A DNA stretch of 64,000 nt from NCBI GenBank assembly GCA_020349885.1, contig CP070701.1, positions 115,120 to 179,119 of the forward strand, in the 5' to 3' direction. The notes below the pieces were generated by a model. It saw nothing but the letters and a program-made list of their open reading frames with translations. It made no database searches and had not been told where the DNA came from. Positions within the stretch are counted from its first letter, which is position 1. Each line of letters opens with the position of its first letter. The position numbers and the translations under genes were made by a program. Positions 25,700 through 33,968 of this stretch are shown here, piece after piece. Source of the stretch: Acidobacteriota bacterium. Its GTDB lineage: Bacteria > Acidobacteriota > G020349885.

Positions 25700-27235
25700 A
25701 TGACGCGTGCCCGTCTTTTACGCGCAGCCGGCACCATTGCCGTGGCCAACGCGCTCGGCCTGCCGCTAGGGCTGCTGGTGCAGATGTTGATGGCGCGAGC
25801 GTATGGGACTTCCGCCGCCATGGACGCCTTTAACATTGCCCTGCTAATTCCGAATTCCCTGACTACGGTCGTTGTCGCAAACGCTTCCGTTTTACTGGTT
25901 CCGGTCATCAACGAATATCTTGCCAATGAACAAAAGCAGGAATTGTCCCAAATGTTGAGTGCGATGTTCAAGGGACTTTTTCTGTTCGTCGTAGTGGGGC
26001 TGGGCGCATTGGCGTTTTGTACGCGTCCGCTGTTTGGCATCATCGCCCGCGGCTTTAATGCAGAAACGCAGGCCCTTACCGAGCGTCTTTTCTTGTATTT
26101 GCTTCCCGCCGCGTTCTTTATGCTGTTGGGCGGCGTGGTAGGGGTTATTCTGCAGGCGAACTACCATTTTGCAGGACCGGCGTTTGCTCCGTTTTTTTAT
26201 AAGATTTTGGCCATCACCTTCATCTTTTATTACGCAAATGAATGGGGCATCTTCGCCCTGTTAAATGCTCAAATCGTTTCCGCGATTGCCAGTGCAGTGC
26301 TCCTATGGTTCATCTTTCGGGGCTATCAGCGCCTTTCGTGGAGGGGAACAATGTGGCATCCTGTATTTCCCCAGTTCCTCGCGGTTATTTTCGGCCCCTT
26401 GCTGCTGTTTCGCATCCTGGATCAGCTGAACTATATTGTCCCGCAGGCCGTTGCAACGCATTTCCCCGAGGGAAGCGTGGCTGCCTTGGGATATGCTTTC
26501 AAACTCGTGAGCATTCCTTCCAGCCTCATGATGACAAGCCTTGCTACCGCAGTGTTTCCCATGTACTCCAGACTCATCGCAGAGGGGAATTGGGATGAAC
26601 TCAGGAACACGATTACGTTTGGAATAAAAACCGTTTTTTTGTTTTCCATTCCCTTGACCATTGGATTTGTCATTTTAGGGCGCGAAGTGGTGCGGACTCT
26701 CCTTGAGCGGGAAGCGTTCGGCGCGGACTCCACGGAGGCTGTGTACCGCTTGCTGGTCTTCTACGCAGCGGGCATCCTCGGCGTTGGATTAAATTCCATG
26801 CTGGGATACTATTTCTGGGCGAAGCGAGCACATTGGCGGGTCACGGAGATTATCTTGATCGGAGTGGGGCTGAATATGGCGGTGGTATTCGGATTAAGAG
26901 GTGGCCTGGGAGTTCTTGTGGTCCCTATTGGTATGGGTCTGGGCTACCTTGGACAGAGCATGTTTATGGCCCACTTTATACACAAGGACGGCATAACCAT
27001 GCCCTGGAAAGCTTTGGGAAGCGTTGTAGCACGGATGGCGCTTGGGGGATGTGTCATGGGTGGCGTGTTGGGGTTTTTGAAGTGGTATGTGCCGATGTTA
27101 AGTGCTTCTTTCATGGGCCTTGTGGTGCTGATTGCTGTTGGAAGTGTAGTATTTTTTGGTGGAATATTGTTGTTGGGTGTTTATGATTTGCGCCGGATCG
27201 CGGCTCTGTTTCTCCTTCTCAAAAGCAAGCAGTAG
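25700..27235 (+). CDS. MurJ/MviN-family lipid-linked oligosaccharide flippase
   Basis: 511 residues with about 14 membrane helices. The first helix region (GTIAVANALGLPLGLLVQMLMARAYG) and the FGADSTEAVYRLLVFYAAGILGVGLNSMLGYYF stretch are MurJ/MviN-like. In this setting it is the best candidate for the Wzx step, moving undecaprenyl-linked repeat units to the periplasm. The housekeeping lipid II flippase role cannot be excluded. It begins 3 bases after the asnB-like stop, so it is co-translated with that gene. From here the DNA becomes visibly richer in A+T than the flanks. Confidence 0.78.
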   Translation: MTRARLLRAAGTIAVANALGLPLGLLVQMLMARAYGTSAAMDAFNIALLIPNSLTTVVVANASVLLVPVINEYLANEQKQELSQMLSAMFKGLFLFVVVGLGALAFCTRPLFGIIARGFNAETQALTERLFLYLLPAAFFMLLGGVVGVILQANYHFAGPAFAPFFYKILAITFIFYYANEWGIFALLNAQIVSAIASAVLLWFIFRGYQRLSWRGTMWHPVFPQFLAVIFGPLLLFRILDQLNYIVPQAVATHFPEGSVAALGYAFKLVSIPSSLMMTSLATAVFPMYSRLIAEGNWDELRNTITFGIKTVFLFSIPLTIGFVILGREVVRTLLEREAFGADSTEAVYRLLVFYAAGILGVGLNSMLGYYFWAKRAHWRVTEIILIGVGLNMAVVFGLRGGLGVLVVPIGMGLGYLGQSMFMAHFIHKDGITMPWKALGSVVARMALGGCVMGGVLGFLKWYVPMLSASFMGLVVLIAVGSVVFFGGILLLGVYDLRRIAALFLLLKSKQ

Positions 27236-27353
27236 GGTTTGCGAGGTTTGCTGAGAGCAATTTTGAAATGCTTTTGAGAAAATTTCGTGTGGGAGAGACT
27301 CTCCATTGCAATTTATTCATCGCTCTAGTGCGTGGAAAGCAGGTTGAGGCCTG

Positions 27354-28091
27354 ATGAAATCAAGGGCAAGTTATTCTGATGCGGAGAAGGCGGTTCGTGA
27401 TGCCTACGACGTGTATCCGCAACGTTTCCTTAAGAAAGGCTATCGCTTCAACACCGTTTATTTAACGAATAAGGCATTAAGTGATTGGAGCTTGCTCGCT
27501 CCTATTGACCTTTGTGGTAAGCAGGTGCTTAATGTCGGCTGCGCAGAACCCATTGATGAGCTTCAATTTGGCAAATGTGCGGGGGCATGGCATGCCGTTG
27601 ATTTTTCGCTCAAGAATCTCCGAGGCGCAAGGCAAGTTCTTCAAGAAGAATTGTCTGCCTGCCTCCTTAACACCATTCATCTTTATGCGGCGGATGCCAG
27701 CGCGCTACCCTTTCAAAACGAGAGTTTTGATGTTGTGGTTGCCTTCTCGACCCTAGAACATATTCCTGACCCCGGCAAGCGAAGAAAGTCTTTTGAAGAA
27801 ATTGCACGCGTGTTGCGGCATGGTGGATATGCAGTAATTACAACGTCAAACGCCTGGAATCTGAAATACCGGCGACGGTCAATAAAGGATCAGCGTCTAG
27901 GCCAAACGGATTTTGGTTTCGAGTGTTTTTACAGTCCCTTAGAGCTGCGGCGGCTTCTGTGCGGGATGGGACTGCGCCCTTTGCGCTTTTACTCAGAATG
28001 GCGCATGCCTAATAATTCGTATATTCTTCAAGTCGCAACATACCTATTTCGCTTTTTTGGAACGCGAATAGGCTATCTTGCCCAAAAGTAG
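27354..28091 (+). CDS. SAM-dependent methyltransferase
   Basis: 245 residues with a class I Rossmann fold: motif I QVLNVGCAEPIDELQF at about 60-75, an acidic position (HAVDFSLKN), the post-I motif FDVVVAFSTLEHIPD and GGYAVITTSN. This Methyltransf_11-type family in glycan loci usually methylates sugars. A short polar N-terminus and a hydrophobic tail (YILQVATYLFRFFGTRIGYL) suggest membrane proximity. The 118-base gap before it holds a 13-base palindrome (GGAGAGACTCTCC, 27292-27304), a possible operator or small hairpin. Confidence 0.75.
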   Translation: MKSRASYSDAEKAVRDAYDVYPQRFLKKGYRFNTVYLTNKALSDWSLLAPIDLCGKQVLNVGCAEPIDELQFGKCAGAWHAVDFSLKNLRGARQVLQEELSACLLNTIHLYAADASALPFQNESFDVVVAFSTLEHIPDPGKRRKSFEEIARVLRHGGYAVITTSNAWNLKYRRRSIKDQRLGQTDFGFECFYSPLELRRLLCGMGLRPLRFYSEWRMPNNSYILQVATYLFRFFGTRIGYLAQK

Positions 28092-28204
28092 ATGGAGTCT
28101 GTGCGGTAAATATTTTTCCGATTTTTTTGGCAAGCGGATGGTGCTTTGCCGTGCGAAAAGACCAGCGCTGAAGCGAAAATCGTATAGGACGCCTGTTTAA
28201 GAAG

Positions 28205-29842
28205 ATGCTGCCTGGGAATCGCATAGTAGCAATTAATTTTTTTGGTGTTTCTTCTGCCCCGGTCATTCCTGAGGATGCACACGAGATTCGGCTTCCCTAT
28301 AGCGCACACACGCTCTTTGCAGGAAAGTATTTTCGCGCTCTCTGGGGCGCGCCATCATGCCGTGAGTTGCAAATTTACGTTCCTACGGTTCGCTTTTTGC
28401 GGTACCGGTTTTTTGTGGAGCTCGGCGCTTTTTTGGTGCGCGCCCAAGAGCGTCGGCTGGTCGATTCGCATGGACGGAGCTTCCGAATCTCGTATGGAGG
28501 ACTCGTCCTGCGGTTTATTCGGATGTTGTTGGAATTTGTTACGCTCCCGTTTTTAATTCTTTTGTCTCATAGTGTCCTGTTGGGGTTGGAGTTTTGCAGG
28601 CCACGGGAGCGTCGTGCTGCAAACCAAAAAAACCAACGAATGTTGTATTTGTTTCTCCCGTTCGATTTTGCGTCGGAAAAAGTCTTGGGCGGTGCGGGAG
28701 CGCACATGCGGGGCGCTTTGGAAGGGTTGCGGGATAGGGGCGTAAAGGTTTCGGTGATTTCGAGCCAGCGCAGAGAAAATTTTCCTTCCGCCGTAGATGC
28801 TGTTACAACGGTACTCCCATGGCGATGGGGAGAGCACGTTCCTAACGTTCCCATTATCTTATATAATGCTCGCGTTTTTCTGAAAGCATGGAAACTTCTT
28901 CGAAAGAAGCGTCCGGCGTTTATCTACCAGCGTCACCTGTTGTTTAACGTTTCTGGCCTCCTCTTATCCCGTGCTTTGCGGAGGTCTCTCGTTCTCGAAT
29001 ACAATTGCTCGGAGATTTGGATGGTTGAGCATTGGGGACGGGGCTGGACGTTTCTTATGCACCTCGCGCGGTGGATGGAGAGAGTAAACATCCGCTCTGC
29101 CGAACTGCTCGTCGTCGTGTCGGAGCGCGTCCGCGAGGAATTGCTGGCGCGGGGCGTTCCAAGCGAGCGCATTTTGGTCAACCCCAACGGGGCAAACCCC
29201 AAGACATTCCATCCCGGAATTGAGGGAAGATCTGTCCGCGAGCGTTATGGCATTTCGCAGAACAACATCGTGGCGGGTTTTATCGGCACGTTCTCCGTGT
29301 GGCATGGCGTGGAAGTGTTGGCCAAGGCCGTGCGGCAAGCCGTCGCGGCGTTTCCCGATGTTCGCTTTCTGCTCATCGGCGACGGGCCGTTGTGGACTTC
29401 GGTAAAGGAGCAAGTTAACCGAGACGGCTGCGAAGCGCACGTGACGTTCACCGGGCGCGTGCCGTCCGCAGAGGTGCCGGCGCACCTTGGGGCGTGCGAT
29501 ATTCTGCTATCGCCGCACGTGCAGAACCCGGACGGCTCGCCGTTCTTCGGCTCGCCCACCAAGCTTTTTGAATACATGGCCATGGGCAAGGCGGTTGTGG
29601 CAAGCGGCATCGAGCAGCTCGCGCAGGTGCTTGAGCACGAGAGGACGGCGCTCCTTGTGCCCCCCGGCAACCCCGAAGCTCTGGCGCGCTCGATCGTTCG
29701 GCTTGCCCGCGACAAAGAACTGCGCCTCCGCTTGGGAAGCTCCGCGCGCGACCACGTGGTCAAGCATTACACGTGGGACAGGCATGTGGCGCGCATCTTG
29801 GACCGGGTTCGAAAAATGGGCTGGCTCGATTTTTTTCCTTAA
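28205..29842 (+). CDS. GT4 glycosyltransferase with membrane N-terminal extension
   Basis: 545 residues. The GT4/GT-B part begins at about 145 (MLYLFLPFDFASEKVLGGAG) and carries the nucleotide-sugar half GTFSVWHGVEVLAKAVRQA, then GSPTKLFEYMAMGKAVVAS and the EX7E-like acceptor/donor motif near the end. The first 144 residues are odd for the family: a polar segment (INFFGVSSAPVIPEDAHEIR) and one strong membrane helix (FVTLPFLILLSHSVLLGLEF). A methionine at the start of the GT domain could be an alternative start, but no strong ribosome site distinguishes the two. Sugar specificity unknown. Confidence 0.75.
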   Translation: MLPGNRIVAINFFGVSSAPVIPEDAHEIRLPYSAHTLFAGKYFRALWGAPSCRELQIYVPTVRFLRYRFFVELGAFLVRAQERRLVDSHGRSFRISYGGLVLRFIRMLLEFVTLPFLILLSHSVLLGLEFCRPRERRAANQKNQRMLYLFLPFDFASEKVLGGAGAHMRGALEGLRDRGVKVSVISSQRRENFPSAVDAVTTVLPWRWGEHVPNVPIILYNARVFLKAWKLLRKKRPAFIYQRHLLFNVSGLLLSRALRRSLVLEYNCSEIWMVEHWGRGWTFLMHLARWMERVNIRSAELLVVVSERVREELLARGVPSERILVNPNGANPKTFHPGIEGRSVRERYGISQNNIVAGFIGTFSVWHGVEVLAKAVRQAVAAFPDVRFLLIGDGPLWTSVKEQVNRDGCEAHVTFTGRVPSAEVPAHLGACDILLSPHVQNPDGSPFFGSPTKLFEYMAMGKAVVASGIEQLAQVLEHERTALLVPPGNPEALARSIVRLARDKELRLRLGSSARDHVVKHYTWDRHVARILDRVRKMGWLDFFP

Positions 29843-29960
29843 CCGAATTTCAACATATCTTGACAGTGTCGAAATGATGTTCCATAATGGCTGGCTCCGC
29901 GCCTTGTAAAGCTTCGGCGTGTCCATGGGGCTCGAGGGTTGGAATTTTCTATCCTAATCC

Positions 29961-30557
29961 ATGATCGCTAAATCCGATTCGTCGACCCAGTTAAACGGCC
30001 TGTTTTCCCCATGGCTCCAGTCGCTCCGTTTTCGGAAAGCCGTGCCATGGGTTCGAGGTGAACGTCTTCTTGACGTCGGGTGTTCCCAGGGTGAGCTCCT
30101 CCAGTGGCTTTCGGATGTGGAAGATTACGTTGGGGTGGAGGGACGGGAAGACGTCTGCGCCCAGGCCAAGGCGAAGTATCCCCAACACCGGTTTATCAAT
30201 CTCTATTTAGACAAAAACAACGTGACGTCCTTGGACATCAAAGATCGAGATACTATCCTGATGCTGGCCGTTCTTGAGCACCTCGAACATCCCTCTGAAG
30301 TGCTGGCGGGGCTGGGCCGGTATCTGGCTCCCGGGGGACGGATTGTCATTACCACCCCGAGCCCCCTCGGCAAACCTATTCTAGATGTCGGATCTATGTT
30401 CGGATTCTTTATGAGTGAGATGGACGAGCATCACAGTTATTTTTCCCGAAAACAGCTTCGTGGGTTGTGTCGTCAGGCGGGGTACCGCATGCTCCGCCTG
30501 ACAAGCTTCGAAGCCGGACTGAACCATCTGGCCGTAATGGAGAAAACGGAGCGGTGA
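29961..30557 (+). CDS. small SAM-dependent methyltransferase
   Basis: 198 residues. Motif I is ERLLDVGCSQGELLQWL, then YVGVEGREDVC, TILMLAVLEHLEHPSEVL and PGGRIVITTPSP, a Methyltransf_11/23-type core in minimal form. It overlaps the next gene by GTGA, which couples it to a GT39-like transferase. A sugar or lipid acceptor is likely from context, but not shown. Confidence 0.75.
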   Translation: MIAKSDSSTQLNGLFSPWLQSLRFRKAVPWVRGERLLDVGCSQGELLQWLSDVEDYVGVEGREDVCAQAKAKYPQHRFINLYLDKNNVTSLDIKDRDTILMLAVLEHLEHPSEVLAGLGRYLAPGGRIVITTPSPLGKPILDVGSMFGFFMSEMDEHHSYFSRKQLRGLCRQAGYRMLRLTSFEAGLNHLAVMEKTER

Positions 30558-31978
30558 ATTCCCGGCATTGGCTCTTTCTCTTTGTCTTGGCTTTTTCGGT
30601 CCGTCTTCTGGCCCTCGGTCTGGAGTGGAGCTCTCCCAATTACATTGGCGTCGGTATTCAAAATGCCGAGGCCACGAGACACCTTGCCCAGGGAGACGGT
30701 TATGCCTTTGATCGGAGCCGGGTCGCCGCAATTTACGAAGAACAAACTGAACGGGGCGGCTTGACCGACTTGAGGCACTTTCCCCTTTCCCGTTACCCGG
30801 AGCGCCGTGTCCAGCCCGTTTTCCAGTACCCCCCCGGATACGCCATATTCCTCTGGCTTTTCGGGGGATGGAAGACTTTCGTGTTTGCACGTTTGTTCCA
30901 GGTGGTGCTCGACAGTCTGGCTTGCCTGTGGTTGACCGGGCTGGCCCTGCGGATGCTCGGCCTCCGCGCGGCATGGGTGGCCGGGTTCGTATACGCCATG
31001 TGGCTGCCTTCGGCCATATCCAGCGCTACGGCTACTCCGGATGCTATGACACCGTTTTTTACCATCGGTGCCTTGGACTTTTTTATTCGCGGTATTAACG
31101 CTCGAGGACGCCGGGCGTGGTGGTTCTGGGCGCTTTCCGGTCTCTGGGTCGGCCTGGGCGGCTACTTACGCCCCACTTTCCTACTCTTGGGTTTGGCCAT
31201 GGGCGGGATGGGGTTCGTCTTTTCCCGCTTTTCATGGCGCCCGCTCGTCGCCGGCGCTCTGGTTTTTGGCGTCACCATGCTGGTTCTGGTGCCCTGGGCG
31301 TGGCGAAACCATCGGCTGGCCGACCGCTGGATGTTCACGTCTTCCATAGGAGGTTACGCTTTTTGGGAAGGCTTGGGAGATTTTCCGAACCCATGGGGTA
31401 TCGAGGCAAGCGATAAGATGGCCCAGGAATTCGTCGAGGCCCACGGCTACGAGTGGCACTCGCCTGAGAGCGACCGCTTTCTCAAAAGCGAGTTTTGGAA
31501 AAACGTCAAGGCGCATCCCGCCGCCTATGCATCCCAGGTTTTTCGTAGGTGCCTGAAAGTGGTGACGGCACGGAGTTACTACGGATTTGGGTGGCGAGTG
31601 CAGTTCGACCCGCCAATGCCTGGTTCGTTGCGCGAGCTGCCCGGCTGGCTTTTTCACCATGCTGGCAGCATAGCGATCCTTGTCCTTTGGCGGGGCTGGA
31701 ATATCTTGGAATTGGCGCTGGTGGCGCTGGCCGTAGGCGGGCTTTTTTCAGGAAACTGGCCCGGCGGACACTATTTTTATAAATTTAAGGCACCCGTTTT
31801 CGGAGTTATCGTTTACATCGCTTCCCTGTCCGCTTTCATCCATTTTCATCCTCGATACCTGGTTACGATCATTCCGTGCTATATTCTATTGGGAGCACCT
31901 GCGGGACTCCGTCTGTATGATGCGGCTAGAGAAAAACTTCTCTCCAGGTGGACGCCTTCCAGACCGGAAGGAGTATGA
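30554..31978 (+). CDS. GT39-like membrane glycosyltransferase, paralogue 1
   Basis: 474 residues and about 10-11 helices. The first periplasmic loop (YIGVGIQNAEATRHLAQGDGYAFD) and the segments RRVQPVFQYPPGYAIFLWL and GLGGYLRPTFLLLGLAMGG resemble PMT/ArnT-like (GT39/GT83) transferases, which use polyprenyl-phosphate sugars at the periplasmic face. The GTG at 30554 is preferred because it overlaps the methyltransferase stop and the helix-rich protein begins right after it. A second member of the family lies at 39389-40807, alike in the GYEWHSPESDRFLKSEFWK region. The GT2 genes that follow could make its polyprenyl-phosphate donor. Confidence 0.7.
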   Translation: MNSRHWLFLFVLAFSVRLLALGLEWSSPNYIGVGIQNAEATRHLAQGDGYAFDRSRVAAIYEEQTERGGLTDLRHFPLSRYPERRVQPVFQYPPGYAIFLWLFGGWKTFVFARLFQVVLDSLACLWLTGLALRMLGLRAAWVAGFVYAMWLPSAISSATATPDAMTPFFTIGALDFFIRGINARGRRAWWFWALSGLWVGLGGYLRPTFLLLGLAMGGMGFVFSRFSWRPLVAGALVFGVTMLVLVPWAWRNHRLADRWMFTSSIGGYAFWEGLGDFPNPWGIEASDKMAQEFVEAHGYEWHSPESDRFLKSEFWKNVKAHPAAYASQVFRRCLKVVTARSYYGFGWRVQFDPPMPGSLRELPGWLFHHAGSIAILVLWRGWNILELALVALAVGGLFSGNWPGGHYFYKFKAPVFGVIVYIASLSAFIHFHPRYLVTIIPCYILLGAPAGLRLYDAAREKLLSRWTPSRPEGV

Positions 31979-31980
31979 CC

Positions 31981-32943
31981 ATGACAAAGCTGATTATTCA
32001 AGTTCCCTGTTACAACGAAGAGGAGGTGCTTGGGCAGACCATTTCGGGGTTGCTGAAAGTGTCTGTCCCGGGCGTGGATCAAATCGAAATCATGGTGGTC
32101 GACGACGGCAGCACGGACCGAACGGTCGAAGTGGCTCGGAATGCCGGCGCCCATCACGTGGTTTCTCTGGGGGCCCATCAGGGCCTGGCGCGCGCTTTTT
32201 CTTTTGGTCTGGACCATGCCCTGTCGCTGGGTGCCGATGTTCTGGTCAACACTGACGCGGATAACCAGTACCCGGCCTCGGAAATACCGAACCTGATACG
32301 CCCAATTTTGGAAAAACAATATCACATCGTCATCGGCTGCCGTAAGATCGACGAGATCAGCAATTTTTCCCCTCTAAAGAAGTTTTTACAGAAACTCGGC
32401 AGCTGGGTCGTGCGCAGGGTGTCGGGCACCCGGGTGGAGGACACGACCACTGGGTTCCGCGCTTACAGCCGTTTCGCCATGATGAGAGTGAACGTCTTTT
32501 CGAATTTTTCCTATACGCTCGAAACCATCATCCAAGCCGGTGTCCTCAATATTCCGATGACGGCAATTCTGGTTTCTGCTAACCCCGAAACCCGAGAATC
32601 TCGCTTGGCGAAAAGCATTCTTCACTACCTCTGGCAGTCCGGGCGCACGATCCTCCGTATTGCCGCTATGTACCGGGCGTTCCTCATTTTTTTGACGCTC
32701 GGAGTGACGTTCCTGACGATAGGTGCTCTGGGATTCCTGGTTTTCCTTTATTACTACTTTACCGTTTCGGGGCCGACCGGTCATATCCAATTGGTGGTTT
32801 TTTCCGGCACCATGCTTGTGATTGGCATGTTTTTGACCCTTGCCGGCTTGCTTGCCGACATGATCAACACCAACCGTACTCTCATGCAGGATGCTCTGTT
32901 CAGGATCAAGCGTTTGGAAATGGAAGATCGTTCCCGCTCTTAG
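31981..32943 (+). CDS. GT2 polyprenyl-phosphate sugar synthase-like
   Basis: 320 residues. The GT-A domain begins LIIQVPCYNEEEVLGQT with VVDDGSTDRTVEVAR and the DXD-like VNTDADNQYPA. Two or three membrane helices follow at about 225-305 (FLIFLTLGVTFLTIGALGFLVF). This is the layout of DPM1/GtrB-type enzymes that load a sugar on polyprenyl phosphate. Two ATGs are six bases apart; I chose 31981 because AAGGAG lies 7 bases before it (1 base before the other, which overlaps the previous stop). Likely donor-maker for the neighbouring GT39-like transferase. Confidence 0.78.
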   Translation: MTKLIIQVPCYNEEEVLGQTISGLLKVSVPGVDQIEIMVVDDGSTDRTVEVARNAGAHHVVSLGAHQGLARAFSFGLDHALSLGADVLVNTDADNQYPASEIPNLIRPILEKQYHIVIGCRKIDEISNFSPLKKFLQKLGSWVVRRVSGTRVEDTTTGFRAYSRFAMMRVNVFSNFSYTLETIIQAGVLNIPMTAILVSANPETRESRLAKSILHYLWQSGRTILRIAAMYRAFLIFLTLGVTFLTIGALGFLVFLYYYFTVSGPTGHIQLVVFSGTMLVIGMFLTLAGLLADMINTNRTLMQDALFRIKRLEMEDRSRS

Positions 32944-33007
32944 GGCGAAATCCAATTCATAGGCGAACATTGGTCCTTTCCAACAAACGGGTTTTCGAGG
33001 AACTTAT

Positions 33008-33967
33008 ATGAAACGTCCGTCCCTTTCCCTTGTCGTCCCCGTTTATAACGAAGAGGAGAACCTGTCGATTCTGGCCGGCCGCCTGCAGGAAGCGGTGCAA
33101 GGGCGCGATTACGAAATCTTGTTCATCGACGACGGAAGCACGGACAAGAGTTTTGAGGTTATTCGAGCGCTTGCACAGAAGGATCAACGCGTGAAATGCC
33201 TCCGGTTTCGGAGGAATTTCGGCCAAACGGCGGCCATCAGCGCAGGAATCGAGATGGCGGAGGGCGATGTGATCATTCCGCTCGACGCCGACCTGCAGAA
33301 CGACCCGGCCGACGTTCCGCGCCTGCTCGAAAAACTGGACGAGGGCTACGACGTGGTAAGCGGCTGGCGCCGCGACCGCAAGGACAAAACGTGGACGCGG
33401 GTGATTCCCTCAAAAGTGGCGAACTGGCTCATCTCCCGCATAAGCGGCGTGCGCCTTCATGATTACGGGTGCACGTTGAAGACCTATAGGAAAGAAGTCA
33501 TCAAGGGCGTCCGCTTGTACGGCGAGATGCACCGTTTTATACCCATATATGCCGCTTGGGAAGGCGCTAGGGTGACCGAGATTGAAGTGACGCATCATCC
33601 ACGCCAGTTCGGCCAGTCGAAGTACGGCATCAATCGGACCGTCAAGGTGCTTCTCGACTTGGTGACCATTAAATTCCTGGGTTCTTACGCCACCAAGCCA
33701 ATCTATATGTTCGGCGGGCTGGGGATGCTTCTGTGCGTGGCAGGAGCGGGGTTTGCGGGCCTTACGCTCTATCACAAACTGGCGCTCGACATTTACGTCC
33801 ACCGCAATCCTTTTGTGCTCCTTTCCATCTTTCTCATACTGGTTGGCATGCAGCTCGTTATGATGGGGGTACTGGCGGAGATTCTCATCCGTATCTACCA
33901 CGAGACGCGAAAACGGCCGGTGTATTCTGTTCGGGAGAAAGTGAATATTTCCCCGGCTGGGGAATGA
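33008..33967 (+). CDS. GT2 polyprenyl-phosphate sugar transferase (GtrB/ArnC-like)
   Basis: 319 residues. The catalytic domain opens SLSLVVPVYNEEENLS, with FIDDGSTDKSFEVI, ADLQNDPADVPRLL and the membrane-facing RNFGQTAAISAGI. Two helices near 230-300 (MLLCVAGAGFAGLTLY, LLSIFLILVGMQLVMMGVL) complete the DPM1/GtrB topology. Compared with the preceding gene it is closer to GtrB/ArnC, and together they look like a pair of polyprenyl-phosphate loaders. The stop lies 1 base before the next ATG. Confidence 0.82.
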   Translation: MKRPSLSLVVPVYNEEENLSILAGRLQEAVQGRDYEILFIDDGSTDKSFEVIRALAQKDQRVKCLRFRRNFGQTAAISAGIEMAEGDVIIPLDADLQNDPADVPRLLEKLDEGYDVVSGWRRDRKDKTWTRVIPSKVANWLISRISGVRLHDYGCTLKTYRKEVIKGVRLYGEMHRFIPIYAAWEGARVTEIEVTHHPRQFGQSKYGINRTVKVLLDLVTIKFLGSYATKPIYMFGGLGMLLCVAGAGFAGLTLYHKLALDIYVHRNPFVLLSIFLILVGMQLVMMGVLAEILIRIYHETRKRPVYSVREKVNISPAGE

Positions 33968-33968
33968 G

